Assembly (NCBI RefSeq): GCF_000732905.1
Contig: NZ_CP007588.1
Location: 1,054,001-1,118,000 of the forward strand
From: Weissella tructae
GTDB lineage: Bacteria; Bacillota; Bacilli; Lactobacillales; Lactobacillaceae
Direction: 5' to 3'
DNA length: 64,000 nt
Shown here: positions 33,550 through 44,058 of the stretch, piece by piece
Numbering within the stretch: position 1 is the stretch's first letter
Layout: every line of letters begins with the position of its first letter
Program-made: the position numbers and the translations under genes
Notes under the pieces: generated by a model
The model's input: only the letters and a program-made list of their open reading frames with translations
Databases searched by the model: none
What the model was told of the DNA's origin: nothing

Positions 33550-35616
33550 CTATTTATCAGCGTCTTTTTTCTTATCTTCACCCTTTACAGGGTTAACTTT
33601 TACGTGCTTCCAGAAAGAATCTAGAATTTCGTTCGCAATCGTTTGATTAACAATTGTTTCCATTTCCGCTGGCACACCAGGGATTACAGCGGCAATAGCC
33701 ACGTCCTCACCAGGGACAAAAGCAACGATTGAATACGTCAACGTACTTGCACCGTTTGTAAATGTTTCGGCCGTTCCAGTCTTCGCATAAACCGTTGGCT
33801 TTTGCTTTTGCAAAGGACGTCCTGTCAAAAACTTACTATTTCCATTTACAACTTTTTCCATACCATCCCAGATAACCGCACGTTCTGCAGCAGTCCAGTT
33901 AATTGTTCCTAGCACTTCTGGGTCAACTGTTGTCGCAACACGATCTTGACGACCGTTTTCACGATGTTGAATTTCTTGAACAACGTGTGGACGCATACGG
34001 TATCCACCATTAGCGATGGTAGATACATATTGCGCTAATTGCATCGTTGTATAAGTGTCATACTGACCGAAAGATTCGTCCAACGCATTACCAATACGCT
34101 CACGGCTTGCTTCACCACGAACCCCAGCTGTTTCACCAGGCAAATCGATCCCTGTTTTAACACCCAATCCAAACGCATTAAATCCTTGACGCATCGTTGT
34201 AAAGATTTCTGGATCCAAACCTCCCAGGTTCATCCCTGGTGAGTAATTCAAACCACCCATCTTTAGCATCAATTGCATCACGTATGAGTTGGATGACACC
34301 ATCAAAGCATCTGATCCACTCAATGGAATTGAGTTTTCACCCTTCTTGTTAAACCAAGAAGTCTTAGATGCCGTACCGGCAATATCAATCGGCGTATCAA
34401 CGAACACATTGTTTTCTGGCGTAATCGTCTTCGTTAACAATCCTTGCGTAATCAACGCCGGCTTAACAACAGACCCCACAACGGCTGAACTATTAATCGT
34501 CGCCATCGCATCATCTTGTGACTTACCGTCTGAATTCGTAATTCCATTCATCGCGTAAATCCCACCAGTTGTCGGATTCATTACAACAGAATACGCACCT
34601 TGGGTTGTTCCACCCGGCATATTGTCACGTAAGATTTTTTGGACATCAGCTTGGAATTTAGAATTAATCGTCAAGGTCATGTTATCCCCAGATTGTCCGC
34701 TAAAGCGCACCTTTTCGACTGGTTCTCCATCTTTAACTGATAATTCAACTTCACGTTTTGTTCCACGCAGTGCATCTTCATAGCGCATTTCTAAGTTAGA
34801 AGTTCCAACTGAGTCATCTCGTGAATAACCTTCCGTCAACATTTGATTAATGCGATCTTCTGGCAATCCAGTTGTTGATGTTGAAACACGCCCAAGAATT
34901 GAAGCCATCAAGTCATCGTCCTTAACTCCTTGACGCTTGTAGTACAAACCAACACGTACGCCAGGCAATTCAGCTTGACGTTCTCCAATGCTGGCGATTT
35001 CTTGGTCTGTGACTCCTTCTTCCTTTAGGTAAACCGTTGACAAAGCATACGCATTCATCATCTTTTGGAAAATCATTGCCTTATTCTTTTCATCATCAGA
35101 CAATTGCACGATGTCATTATGGTCATTGACGTATGTCGTCAAATCTTTCACATATTGGTCAGTTCCTGGTGCACGCTTAGTGCCACTCAATTCCTTAACC
35201 TTCTTTGCATTATCTGGATTATTTAGGTAATAAAGATTCATATTCGTTTGAGACAAACGCTTTGTATCAATCTTAATCAATGCTCCTACCGAATTAGCCA
35301 AGTCATACATTTGCTTTTCATTAATCAGCTTTGGCTTTGTAAAGGTAATCGCCTGACTTCCTTCGTTAGACACTAACTTACGGCCAGTACTGTCGAAAAT
35401 CATCCCACGTTGAACACCAATTTGCTCAACACTAACTTCCGCACTGTTTACTTCATTTTTATACATGGCACTATTGGTAATCTGTAAATTCGCTAGACGG
35501 ATCGCTAACAAACCAAGCATCACAATAACAATTCCCATCAGAATATTTAATCGTGTTGGAATACGTGATGAGGCTTGTCGCTTTGATCGTCCACCGCGTC
35601 GTTTTGGTGCTTGCAT
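33550..35616 (-). CDS. Class B penicillin-binding protein (transpeptidase, PBP2 family)
   Basis: A 688-residue membrane-anchored transpeptidase that cross-links septal or lateral peptidoglycan. It has a basic cytoplasmic tail, one membrane helix (23-45), an N-terminal dimerisation domain with RGMIFDSTGRKL, and a transpeptidase domain with GSVVKP (SxxK), SSNSY (SxN) and YAKTGTAE (KTG). The charged C-terminus (GEDKKKDADK) is typical of LAB Pbp2b. AAAGGGG lies before the ATG. It is monocistronic and divergent from yfhO. Whether it belongs to divisome or elongasome is not clear from motifs. Confidence 0.93.
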   Translation of the reverse strand: MQAPKRRGGRSKRQASSRIPTRLNILMGIVIVMLGLLAIRLANLQITNSAMYKNEVNSAEVSVEQIGVQRGMIFDSTGRKLVSNEGSQAITFTKPKLINEKQMYDLANSVGALIKIDTKRLSQTNMNLYYLNNPDNAKKVKELSGTKRAPGTDQYVKDLTTYVNDHNDIVQLSDDEKNKAMIFQKMMNAYALSTVYLKEEGVTDQEIASIGERQAELPGVRVGLYYKRQGVKDDDLMASILGRVSTSTTGLPEDRINQMLTEGYSRDDSVGTSNLEMRYEDALRGTKREVELSVKDGEPVEKVRFSGQSGDNMTLTINSKFQADVQKILRDNMPGGTTQGAYSVVMNPTTGGIYAMNGITNSDGKSQDDAMATINSSAVVGSVVKPALITQGLLTKTITPENNVFVDTPIDIAGTASKTSWFNKKGENSIPLSGSDALMVSSNSYVMQLMLKMGGLNYSPGMNLGGLDPEIFTTMRQGFNAFGLGVKTGIDLPGETAGVRGEASRERIGNALDESFGQYDTYTTMQLAQYVSTIANGGYRMRPHVVQEIQHRENGRQDRVATTVDPEVLGTINWTAAERAVIWDGMEKVVNGNSKFLTGRPLQKQKPTVYAKTGTAETFTNGASTLTYSIVAFVPGEDVAIAAVIPGVPAEMETIVNQTIANEILDSFWKHVKVNPVKGEDKKKDADK

Positions 35617-35680
35617 GGTGTAACCCCTTTAATTTGTTCTTCTTGTAATGTTGCTATTGTAGCATAATTCGCGCATTATT

Positions 35681-35710
35681 TTGCCGTTCGCAATTAATTC
35701 TTACTATAAA
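35681..35710 (+). promoter_or_regulatory. Candidate promoter of yfhO
   Basis: -35 TTGCCG (35681), 18-nt spacer, -10 TATAAA (35705-35710), about 58 nt before the start codon. Confidence 0.5.
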
Positions 35711-35768
35711 TATCATTTCCAGATGTGTTTTAATGGTACTAGTGATTATTTTGTAGGAGGAATAGATT

Positions 35769-38396
35769 TTGGCATTTTTTAATCCAGCCCGCTGGCAACA
35801 TAAAACAAGACTATTATGGCTCAGTTTTTTGTTGCCAGTCGTTTTTATGACTTTCTATTTTGCCTATCGTCAAATGGCACCGTTTGGTGATAGCACCATC
35901 TTAACAGTCGATTTAGGTCAACAATACATAGACTTTTTCGAAGCCTTTCGTACGGCCATATTACATGACCCAACTCAGATATTCTTTAACTTTAGTAAAG
36001 GATTAGGCGGAGAAATGTATGGTGATTGGGCCTATTATTTATTAAGCCCCACTAACTTCATTCTGTTATTATTCCCAAATGCTTATTTACCGGCTGGTAT
36101 TCTCTGGCTCACAGTTTTTAAGTATGGACTAGTTAGCTTAAGTTTTAGTTATGCGATCTATAAATTAGGTTGGCAAAAATCATACGCAGTTCCAGTGTTT
36201 GGATTTGCGTATGCACAATCCGGTTGGTTTGTTGCCAATCAGTTAAATCTATTGTGGCTAGATGCCGCCATTCTGTTACCGCTCATTATATTAGGGATTG
36301 AATACCTTTTCGATGGTAAACGTTGCTGGCGTTATGTTTTGCCACTGACCCTATGTTTCATTAGCAACTACTACATGGCCTACATGGTCGGCTTGTTTAT
36401 TGTGACCTATGCGATTTGGCGTCTGTTTATCCAACCTATCTCATGGAAAAAACGACTAAAACTAGTTGGTAAAATAACAGGCTATACGCTCATTGCAATT
36501 GGCCTAGCAACCATGTTTTGGTTACCAACAGCGTATACATTGATGGCTAGTAAAGGGCAATACATGTTACAGAATTTAACATGGACCTTTCAATATTTCC
36601 CACCTGACTTTCTTGCTAAGTTTTTCGGCGGAACATTCAACTTTGATCAGATGCCAACTGGATTACCCAACATCTTTGTCGGAAGTATCCCACTGATTAC
36701 TTTCTGGGCATGTCTAACAACCCGTAAGATACGTTGGCAAGCCAAACTTGCGACAATCATCGTGACAAGCTTCCTAATTATTTCAATGATGTTCGCCCCC
36801 TTGGATTTAATGTGGCATGGTTTTCAATATCCAGTTTGGTATCCTTATCGTTTTTCATTTGTTTTTTGTTTCTGGCTTTTGTGGTTATGTGCCGCAACAT
36901 GGCAACCACATTTCCGTTTAAGCATCAAACAAAGCGTTAGTTTATTTACGCTTGCGATTATCGCTTGGCTTTGGTTAGCCGTACGATATGAGGCATTGAA
37001 TTTCCTAAACCTTTCACAGCTTATTATTGGTGTCGCCTTTTTCTTGATATTCTTAGTCTGCTTTACAATTCCATTTAAGCAGCTCTATTGGTCAGTACTA
37101 GTTGGTATCTTAGTCCTTGTTGAAATGGGCTCAAGTACCATTCTAACCTTGAACAATTTTTCATATCTGTCAAACAGCGAATATCAAACTTATATCAAAA
37201 ATCTAAATAGCATCACGAAAGATTTACCGAATGAAAAGCATGATTTTTATCGTGTGGCACAGAGTTTTTACCGCACTAAAGGTGATCCCTTACAGGGACA
37301 CTACTATGGTGCATCTACTTTTTCATCTGGTTTAGAACATCAACAAAGTACGTTCATGTCTTTGATTGGTCAACCAGAAGGTGATAATTATATTACGTAT
37401 ACAAGTGGCACCTTGGTCACTGACAGCTGGTTAAGCATGCGTTATTTGTTACAAAGTAACGGTGTCGAAAAAAACACGCCGGGTACCCCAGCCGCTGATG
37501 AAATTTTCCCTCGCTATGATACAAATGGCTTGTATGATTTATTTGCGACAAATACACATACACTCTTATCAGAAAATCCATTTGCCTTACCACTTGGTTT
37601 TATGACACCTGAAAATTTGGAACATCTACAATTAGAGCCAAATACACCATTGCTTAATCAAAATACGTTATGGCAAACAGCGACGACACAAAGCAAACCA
37701 TTGTTCACTAAGATGGATTTCTCAAGTGCCGTTAGTCATAACACAACAACTCCAACACAAGTCACCAACGCTAGTTTCTCGCGTACAGATGAAAATAAAG
37801 GCGCTTCATTAGAGTTAAGTTTCGTCCCTTCCACTAATGACCCTTATTATCTAACGTTGGGAAATAGCGTTAACGCTGACACAACACGAATTACGGTGAA
37901 CGGAACGGCGATGGGTAACATTCCAAATCACCGTCACACCATCGTTCTGCCTTTGCCAGCTGGTAAAGTTGGTAAAGTGCAAACAATCAAATTTGCCTTT
38001 AATGAACCTGATTTGTGGTTACAAAACGTGTCTTTGTATCGTTTGAACATGCCTGTATTTAAAGATGGTATCCAAGAATTAAAGCAACGACCACTACAAC
38101 TGACAACCTTTTCAGATACGTCAATCACCGGTAAGGTGACTGCAACGGTAGATCAACCCTATCTAACAACAACGATTCCGTATAGTAAGGGGTGGCGTGC
38201 TACTGTTGATGGGAAAGATTATCCAATCGATCCCACGCTAGATTTCTTCATCGGCTTATCATTAGAGCCAGGTGAACACGACATTGCATTCAGTTACCGT
38301 CCACCTTGGCTTATGATTGGGACTTTGATTTCCGCACTAACTTTCCTGATTGCGCTTACAATCTATATGTATCAACGTCGCTCTAAAAAGAACTGA
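35769..38396 (+). CDS. YfhO-family polytopic membrane protein (putative GT-C glycosyltransferase)
   Basis: An 875-residue protein with about 12-13 membrane helices in the first 480 residues, an extracellular domain (480-845), and a final helix followed by QRRSKKN. The motif DLGQQYIDFFEAFRTAIL in the first outer loop and FSKGLGGEMYGDWAYYLLSP are hallmarks of the YfhO family, which glycosylates wall polymers (for example lipoteichoic acid) with undecaprenyl-linked sugars in related bacteria. The start codon is TTG; GGAGG lies 8 nt before it. Acceptor and sugar are not known here. Confidence 0.88.
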   Translation: MAFFNPARWQHKTRLLWLSFLLPVVFMTFYFAYRQMAPFGDSTILTVDLGQQYIDFFEAFRTAILHDPTQIFFNFSKGLGGEMYGDWAYYLLSPTNFILLLFPNAYLPAGILWLTVFKYGLVSLSFSYAIYKLGWQKSYAVPVFGFAYAQSGWFVANQLNLLWLDAAILLPLIILGIEYLFDGKRCWRYVLPLTLCFISNYYMAYMVGLFIVTYAIWRLFIQPISWKKRLKLVGKITGYTLIAIGLATMFWLPTAYTLMASKGQYMLQNLTWTFQYFPPDFLAKFFGGTFNFDQMPTGLPNIFVGSIPLITFWACLTTRKIRWQAKLATIIVTSFLIISMMFAPLDLMWHGFQYPVWYPYRFSFVFCFWLLWLCAATWQPHFRLSIKQSVSLFTLAIIAWLWLAVRYEALNFLNLSQLIIGVAFFLIFLVCFTIPFKQLYWSVLVGILVLVEMGSSTILTLNNFSYLSNSEYQTYIKNLNSITKDLPNEKHDFYRVAQSFYRTKGDPLQGHYYGASTFSSGLEHQQSTFMSLIGQPEGDNYITYTSGTLVTDSWLSMRYLLQSNGVEKNTPGTPAADEIFPRYDTNGLYDLFATNTHTLLSENPFALPLGFMTPENLEHLQLEPNTPLLNQNTLWQTATTQSKPLFTKMDFSSAVSHNTTTPTQVTNASFSRTDENKGASLELSFVPSTNDPYYLTLGNSVNADTTRITVNGTAMGNIPNHRHTIVLPLPAGKVGKVQTIKFAFNEPDLWLQNVSLYRLNMPVFKDGIQELKQRPLQLTTFSDTSITGKVTATVDQPYLTTTIPYSKGWRATVDGKDYPIDPTLDFFIGLSLEPGEHDIAFSYRPPWLMIGTLISALTFLIALTIYMYQRRSKKN

Positions 38397-38485
38397 CTTT
38401 ACAGACCACGGACAACATGGTACTCTATCATGTGAAACCATACGAGTTATGAGTAAATTTTATTTATAGGGACAAGGACACACGC

Positions 38486-38971
38486 ATGAGCGCAGATAAA
38501 GAATATCCAATGACGGCCGACGGCCAACAAAAACTGGAAGATGAACTAAACACGTTGATTATGGAAACACGTGCCGAAATTACAGGCCGTATCCAAAACG
38601 CCCGAAGCTTTGGAGATCTTTCTGAAAACTCAGAATACCAATCAGCTAAGGATGAACAAGCATTCGTTGAAGGTCGTATCAAAACACTACAACACATGCT
38701 AGATAACGCGGTTATCATCGACTCATCTGAAGTCGCATCTGATGAAGTATCTGTTGGTAAGGTTGTAACATTCAAGGAACTTCCTAACGAAGACCCTGAA
38801 ACATACAGCATTGTGGGAGCCGTTGAAGCAGATCCAACTGAAGGTAAGATTTCTAACGAATCACCTATTGCAAAGGCTTTACTAGGTCACGTAATCGGAG
38901 ATCAAGTTGAAGTACCACTACCAAATGGTATTGTTATCAGCGTTGAAATTCTAGCTGTGGAAGCAGCTTAA
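38486..38971 (+). CDS. greA: Transcription elongation factor GreA
   Basis: Rescues backtracked RNA polymerase by stimulating transcript cleavage. The 161-residue protein has an N-terminal antiparallel coiled coil (to about residue 75) with the tip motif SFGDLSENSEYQSAKDEQ that carries the acidic residues inserted into the polymerase channel, and an FKBP-like C-terminal domain (YSIVGAVEADPTEGKIS, SPIAKALLG). AAGGACACA precedes the ATG. It is monocistronic with its own terminator. Confidence 0.97.
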   Translation: MSADKEYPMTADGQQKLEDELNTLIMETRAEITGRIQNARSFGDLSENSEYQSAKDEQAFVEGRIKTLQHMLDNAVIIDSSEVASDEVSVGKVVTFKELPNEDPETYSIVGAVEADPTEGKISNESPIAKALLGHVIGDQVEVPLPNGIVISVEILAVEAA

Positions 38972-38975
38972 TTTG

Positions 38976-39007
38976 AAAAGACCACTACATACGTGTAGTG
39001 GTCTTTT
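38976..39007 (+). terminator. Intrinsic terminator of greA
   Basis: 14-bp stem AAAAGACCACTACA with its perfect complement, loop TACG, T-run. Confidence 0.92.
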
Positions 39008-39043
39008 TTATTTTCCTATATTCAGAAACAATCATAATACATA

Positions 39044-39080
39044 AAAACAGGCCATGAACATAACGTTCATAGCCTGTTTT
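39044..39080 (-). terminator. Intrinsic terminator of mltG
   Basis: AAAACAGGC-ATGAAC / GTTCAT-GCCTGTTTT with one mismatch; a T-run follows on the minus strand. Confidence 0.85.
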
Positions 39081-39110
39081 TTAATTGCTAAAATTCAAGA
39101 AACCAGATAT

Positions 39111-40232
39111 TTATTCTGGCTTATCAAGTAATCCGATTTCATCGTTATCAGCTTGAACTGAGTCAGTCAAACCAAGATGTGCGTTGTAATCATGAGAATA
39201 GTAAATCTTACCATCCTTCAAGTTCGCAACAAAGTATAGGTAATCTTGATCACGATCCTTAGGATTCAAAACGGCTGCAACAGCGTTAACACTTGGATTG
39301 TTCATTGGACCTGGTCCAAATCCAGCGTGAACATAGTTGTTATATGCATCCTTAGTTTGAACATCCTTAATGCTCAAGTTAGCACGCTTTGTCTTCAAGG
39401 CATACTTAGTAGAAACGTCAGATTGCAATGGCATATCAATATCCAAACGGTTCAAGAAGACACCTGCAATCTTACCACGACTTTCCTTATCAACACCTTC
39501 ACGTTCAACCAATGACGCAAGCGTCAACACTTCATGGACAGTCATTCCTGACTTTTCAATGTCCTTGAAGTAAGGCTTCAACGCGATGTATTCTTGACGA
39601 ACCATCATGGTAACCAAATCTTCAACGGTTTCAGCATCTTGCCAGTTGTACGTTGCTGGATATAGGTATCCTTCCAAAAGATAACGAACACCCTTTGCTT
39701 TCGCAGCAGAATCCAACAATCCAGGATAATCAGCCTTCAACTTGTTAAACAATTCTTTGTCATTAACAGCTTTTAGGAAGCTCTTTTCACTAAAGTTTGT
39801 CTTTTCACCAACTTGCTTGGCAACGTCATCAATGATTTCACCTTCACGCACCAAAATAACATTCTTGTTATTTGATGGGACTGATGATCCACCTAAACGT
39901 AGTGCCAAAACAATGTCCTTAACAGGCATTGCTGGTGATAGTTGGTAGTATCCTGCCTTCAAATCTGTGTAGTTTTCGCTACTTACGTAGTTTACAAAAG
40001 CACGTTCTGAACGTAGCACACCAGCTTCTTTTAATGCTGAAGCCATTTGTTTAGGTGATGATCCTTCTTTGATACGCACTTCGCGTGTCTTATCATCTTT
40101 CGTATTTAATGCTGAGTAGTCTTTCTTATCATTTTGGATACCGTTAAAAATTGATCCTCCAACAATGAAAATAAGAACCACTACAAGCAATACCTTCATC
40201 CATCGAGGTATTTTTGCTAGAAACTTAATCAT
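39111..40232 (-). CDS. mltG: Endolytic murein transglycosylase MltG (YceG family)
   Basis: A 373-residue membrane protein that cuts nascent glycan strands and sets their length. There is one N-terminal helix (13-33), a LysM-like subdomain (KEGSSPKQMASALKEAGVL), and the catalytic YceG domain with ASLVEREGVDKESRGKIAGV, where the first Glu after LV is the catalytic residue, and LQSDVSTKYAL. GAGGAG precedes the ATG. It lies 61 nt after pheT; no terminator is clear between them. Confidence 0.93.
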   Translation of the reverse strand: MIKFLAKIPRWMKVLLVVVLIFIVGGSIFNGIQNDKKDYSALNTKDDKTREVRIKEGSSPKQMASALKEAGVLRSERAFVNYVSSENYTDLKAGYYQLSPAMPVKDIVLALRLGGSSVPSNNKNVILVREGEIIDDVAKQVGEKTNFSEKSFLKAVNDKELFNKLKADYPGLLDSAAKAKGVRYLLEGYLYPATYNWQDAETVEDLVTMMVRQEYIALKPYFKDIEKSGMTVHEVLTLASLVEREGVDKESRGKIAGVFLNRLDIDMPLQSDVSTKYALKTKRANLSIKDVQTKDAYNNYVHAGFGPGPMNNPSVNAVAAVLNPKDRDQDYLYFVANLKDGKIYYSHDYNAHLGLTDSVQADNDEIGLLDKPE

Positions 40233-40293
40233 TAAACTTACTCCTCAAATATACGTAACACACTCTTTTTTTACGAGACTATTATCCCGAATT

Positions 40294-42708
40294 TTAGCGG
40301 ATTTCAGCAGAAAACGCAACATGCAAGGCATCTGAAATGTTAGTAATCGCTGTATTAATCTCTTCGTCAACTAATGTATGTGCAGCATTTTCAAAACGCA
40401 ATGAGTAAGCAACTGACTTTTTGTCATCGGCAACATTACTTCCTGTATATACGTCAAATACAGTTACATTCTTTAAGTCATTTCCACCATTTTCACGGAT
40501 AACGGTAATCAAATCAGCAGAAGCAACATCACGATCCACCATAATTGCTAAGTCACGAGAAATAGCTGGGAAACGAGAGACCACATTGTATTGTGTGCCC
40601 ATCTCATGGTGTTGTGCAATCTTTTCCATATCCATTTCGAAGGCGAATGTTTGGTTAACCTTGTAAGCCTTGGCAGTAACCGGGTGTACTTCCCCAATGA
40701 ATCCAACAACATCGTCGTTGATGATAATGTCAGCTGTACGTCCTGGATGCATATCAACACGATCAGTATTTGGTACAAAACGTGCTGTTAGTCCCCAGTT
40801 TGCAATCAATTGTTCAACAATTCCCTTCAACGTAAAGAAATCAGCCAATTGTGCTGCTTGGTCCCAGTTACGTGCATGGAAGTTACCTGTTAACACACCA
40901 GCAACGTGTTCTGTTTCCAATGGTTGTTGATCATCCCCTTGCGCTGCAAAGACACGTCCTTGTTCGTACAAGGCTAAGTCGTTTTGGTTACGGGCAGTGT
41001 TGTATGCCACGTCATCCAACAAACTTGTCAACAAGCTACCACGTGTTGCACGACGGTCTTGTGACATTGGGTAACTTAGTTCCACTGGCGTACTTGGTGT
41101 CAACGTAAATTGGGTTGCCTTTTCTGGTGTTGTTAGCACGTATGAAATGGCTTGGTTCAATCCAAGACCTTCCAAAGTATGACGTGTGGCACGTAACAAA
41201 CTTTGTGTTGGTGTTAGTTGCCCAGGTGTTGTTTCACCAGTTGGTAGTGTAGCTGGCAAATTGTCGTAACCATACAAACGCGCAACTTCTTCAATCAAGT
41301 CAGCTTGGATTGTAATATCCCAACGACGTGCTGGTACAGTCACTGTGAATACTGAGTCTGCTTCAACAAATTCAAAACCAAGACGTGCAAAGATTGCAGC
41401 GACTTCAGCTGTTTGAATGTCTGTTCCAAGTACATGGTTAATATCAGCGACACTCACTGTTACTTCTTCAGCGACATATGGTGTGTCTTGTGCAATTACT
41501 TGCCCAGCTAACACTTCACCACCAGCAATTTCAGCAATCAATGCTGCTGCATGATCCAAAGCTTGGAAAGTCATGGTCATGTCAACACCACGTTCAAAAC
41601 GTTGTGATGCTTCTGAATGCAAGTTTTGGTCACGAGCTGCGTGACGAATCGCCTTAGATTCAAATACAGCGGCTTCCAAAACAACATCGCGTGTTTCTGC
41701 AGTAACTTCAGTAGATTGTCCACCCATCACTCCAGCAAACATCAATGCTTCATCACCAGATGCGATCACTAGGTCTCCTGCCGCTGTTTCACGGTCTTGA
41801 CCATCTAGTGTTGTAATCTTTTCTCCAGCAACGGCTTCACGAACATGAAGCGTTGGTTCTGGCAAGTTTTGGTAATCAAAGGCATGCAAAGGTTGTCCGT
41901 ATGTAAGCAACATCAAGTTAGTCACGTCGACAACGTTAGAGATTGGGCGAATTCCCATCTTCCACAAACGTTGTTGCAACCAAAGTGGTGAATCACCAAC
42001 TGTTACATTCTTAACCACACGCACACCATACTTAGGTGCCAATGCAGCGTCCGCTGATACCTTAATCATGTCGGCCGCTGCTTCAGTTGTTTCAGTCAAA
42101 TCAAATGTTGGTAGTGTTAGTTCTTCATCTAGAATCGCTGCAACTTCCCAAGCAGTTCCGTTCATTGACAACATGTCGGCACGGTTTGGTGTAATTCCCA
42201 ATTCGATCACATGATCATCAAATCCAAGCACTTCTAAGGCGTTATCTCCAGCATTCAACTTTGCTGAATCTTCGTCTGAAAAGACCCAAATTCCTGCATC
42301 AAATGCCTTTGGTGATACCTTTTCTTCCAATCCCAATTCTTGCAACGCTGTCAACATACCATTAGACGGAACGCCACGTAGCTTTCCCTTCTTGATCTTG
42401 ACACCATCAGCAATCACTGACTTGTGCTTTGCCAAAATAACGGTTTGACCAGCTGCCACATTAGGTGCACCTGTTACAACTTGAACCGGTTCGTCTTCAC
42501 CAGCATCTAATTGTGTCACAACCAAGTGGTCTGAATCTTCGTGCGGTGCTACAGAAAGAACCTTTGCAATCACGATATTCTTCATATCACCTTGCAAATC
42601 AATTTGTTCTTCCACTTCTACCGCAGTACGTGAAATCTTTTCTGCCAATTCATTTACTGGCAATGAAATAGGCAAGTATTCTTTTAGCCAATCAACTGAA
42701 ATATTCAT
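40294..42708 (-). CDS. pheT: Phenylalanine--tRNA ligase beta subunit
   Basis: 804-residue beta subunit of PheRS (alpha2-beta2). Order: N-terminal OB/tRNA-binding domain (VIAKVLSVAPHEDSDHLVVT), B3/B4 editing domain, B5 (DITIQADLIEEVARLYGYD near its end), catalytic-like core, and the C-terminal ferredoxin-type anticodon-binding domain (FPAISRDLAIMVDRDV). AAGGGG precedes the ATG. It begins 6 nt after pheS and is expressed with it under the T-box. Confidence 0.97.
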   Translation of the reverse strand: MNISVDWLKEYLPISLPVNELAEKISRTAVEVEEQIDLQGDMKNIVIAKVLSVAPHEDSDHLVVTQLDAGEDEPVQVVTGAPNVAAGQTVILAKHKSVIADGVKIKKGKLRGVPSNGMLTALQELGLEEKVSPKAFDAGIWVFSDEDSAKLNAGDNALEVLGFDDHVIELGITPNRADMLSMNGTAWEVAAILDEELTLPTFDLTETTEAAADMIKVSADAALAPKYGVRVVKNVTVGDSPLWLQQRLWKMGIRPISNVVDVTNLMLLTYGQPLHAFDYQNLPEPTLHVREAVAGEKITTLDGQDRETAAGDLVIASGDEALMFAGVMGGQSTEVTAETRDVVLEAAVFESKAIRHAARDQNLHSEASQRFERGVDMTMTFQALDHAAALIAEIAGGEVLAGQVIAQDTPYVAEEVTVSVADINHVLGTDIQTAEVAAIFARLGFEFVEADSVFTVTVPARRWDITIQADLIEEVARLYGYDNLPATLPTGETTPGQLTPTQSLLRATRHTLEGLGLNQAISYVLTTPEKATQFTLTPSTPVELSYPMSQDRRATRGSLLTSLLDDVAYNTARNQNDLALYEQGRVFAAQGDDQQPLETEHVAGVLTGNFHARNWDQAAQLADFFTLKGIVEQLIANWGLTARFVPNTDRVDMHPGRTADIIINDDVVGFIGEVHPVTAKAYKVNQTFAFEMDMEKIAQHHEMGTQYNVVSRFPAISRDLAIMVDRDVASADLITVIRENGGNDLKNVTVFDVYTGSNVADDKKSVAYSLRFENAAHTLVDEEINTAITNISDALHVAFSAEIR

Positions 42709-42714
42709 TGATAA

Positions 42715-43755
42715 TTACCCCTTTTGGTCAAATTGCGTTAGGAAACGAACATCATTCAAGTAGAAGTTACGGATGTCTTCAACACCATACTTAAGCATCG
42801 CAAAACGATCTGGTCCCATTCCGAACGCAAATCCACCGTAAACTTCAGGATCTACACCAGCCATACGTAGCACGTTTGGATGTACCATACCGGCTCCTAG
42901 CACTTCAATCCATTCGATGTCTTCAGGCTTTGTATCTGGTGTCACAGGTCCCCATGACACGTCAACTTCAACTGATGGTTCTGTAAATGGGAAATATGAT
43001 GGACGCAAACGAATGTCGTGATCCGCACCAAATAGTTGGTGCGCAACCGCTAGCAAAGTCCCCTTCAAATCACCCATTGTAATGTGCTTATCAATGACAA
43101 GACCTTCAAATTGGTGGAATTGGTGTGAATGCGTTGCATCGTCTGTATCACGACGGTATACACGTCCAGGTGAAACCATCTTTAATGGTCCCTTAGCAAA
43201 GTCATGTGTTTCAAGCGCACGCGCTTGCACTGGTGATGTTTGTGTACGCATCAACAAATTCTCTGTAATGTAGAAAGTGTCTTGCATGTCACGAGCAGGG
43301 TGATCCTTAGGTAGGTTCATCATTTCAAAGTTGTACTTATCTTGTTCAACTTCAGGCCCTTCCATAACTTGGTAACCCATCCCCATGAATTGGTCTTCCA
43401 ATTCTTCGATGATTTGTTGCAACACGTGTGGTTGCCCTTGTACAACAGGCTTACCTGGCAATGTCACATCCAATGTTTCATTCGCTAGCTTAGCGTTCAA
43501 CGCTGCCGCTTCTAATGTTGATTGTGCTTGTGAAATTGCTTCTGTAAGTGTGTCACGTACTTCGTTAGCTAGTGCCCCAACGACTGGACGTTCTTCCGCA
43601 GTTAGATCCTTCATACCACGCAACACTTCTGTTAGTGGCCCCTTCTTACCTAGCCACTTCACACGGACATCATTCAATGCCTTTGTAATGTCTGTCTCTT
43701 CAATTTCTGCCAAAGCTTGCGCTTTTAATGCTTGTAAGTCTTCTTGTAAACTCAT
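42715..43755 (-). CDS. pheS: Phenylalanine--tRNA ligase alpha subunit
   Basis: 346-residue catalytic subunit that charges tRNA-Phe. It has the N-terminal coiled coil (1-90) and class II motifs: motif 2 around [22 protein letters not shown] and motif 3 near [18 protein letters not shown], each longer than shown in key residues (R-DATH-HQ; GMG-DR). The start at 43755 (MSLQEDLQ) has AAGGAG 9 nt upstream. The frame stays open farther upstream through the T-box terminator, which is not coding. Confidence 0.97.
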   Translation of the reverse strand: MSLQEDLQALKAQALAEIEETDITKALNDVRVKWLGKKGPLTEVLRGMKDLTAEERPVVGALANEVRDTLTEAISQAQSTLEAAALNAKLANETLDVTLPGKPVVQGQPHVLQQIIEELEDQFMGMGYQVMEGPEVEQDKYNFEMMNLPKDHPARDMQDTFYITENLLMRTQTSPVQARALETHDFAKGPLKMVSPGRVYRRDTDDATHSHQFHQFEGLVIDKHITMGDLKGTLLAVAHQLFGADHDIRLRPSYFPFTEPSVEVDVSWGPVTPDTKPEDIEWIEVLGAGMVHPNVLRMAGVDPEVYGGFAFGMGPDRFAMLKYGVEDIRNFYLNDVRFLTQFDQKG

Positions 43756-43784
43756 GTTAGGACTCCTTCTTGTAAAATAAAAAA

Positions 43785-44018
43785 AGCGCCCCTTCGATGC
43801 GAACATCGAAGGGACGTTGATTAACGTGGTACCACCCAAAATTTAGTCTTAATCTGCATTAAGACCCTTTGAAGTCAGTTAACGGTGACTATCCGGATAC
43901 CCCTTATCAAGGTATCAGCTCCTGACTGAATGACAATTTATCCTCTGCATTGGGCTTCCACTTCCCCCAACTCGCTGGCCACGGTGTTAAATTGTCCGGT
44001 CATTCCTAGCTGTTACCC
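43785..44018 (-). promoter_or_regulatory. T-box leader of pheST (tRNA-Phe responsive)
   Basis: In the transcript, stem I starts with a CAGCU / AGCUG base and a 9-bp GACAAUUUA helix. The T-box bulge UGGUACCACG (complement at 43825-43834) pairs with uncharged tRNA. A terminator hairpin (43786-43817, CCCUUCGAUG / CAUCGAAGGG, then U7) can alternatively form. A UUC codon (complement at 43928-43930), followed by A in the specifier-loop region, fits Phe. Starvation for charged tRNA-Phe should permit read-through into pheST. Confidence 0.9.
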
Positions 44019-44058
44019 TTAATATTACTAAATTTAATGGCTATGACGCAAGCCTTTT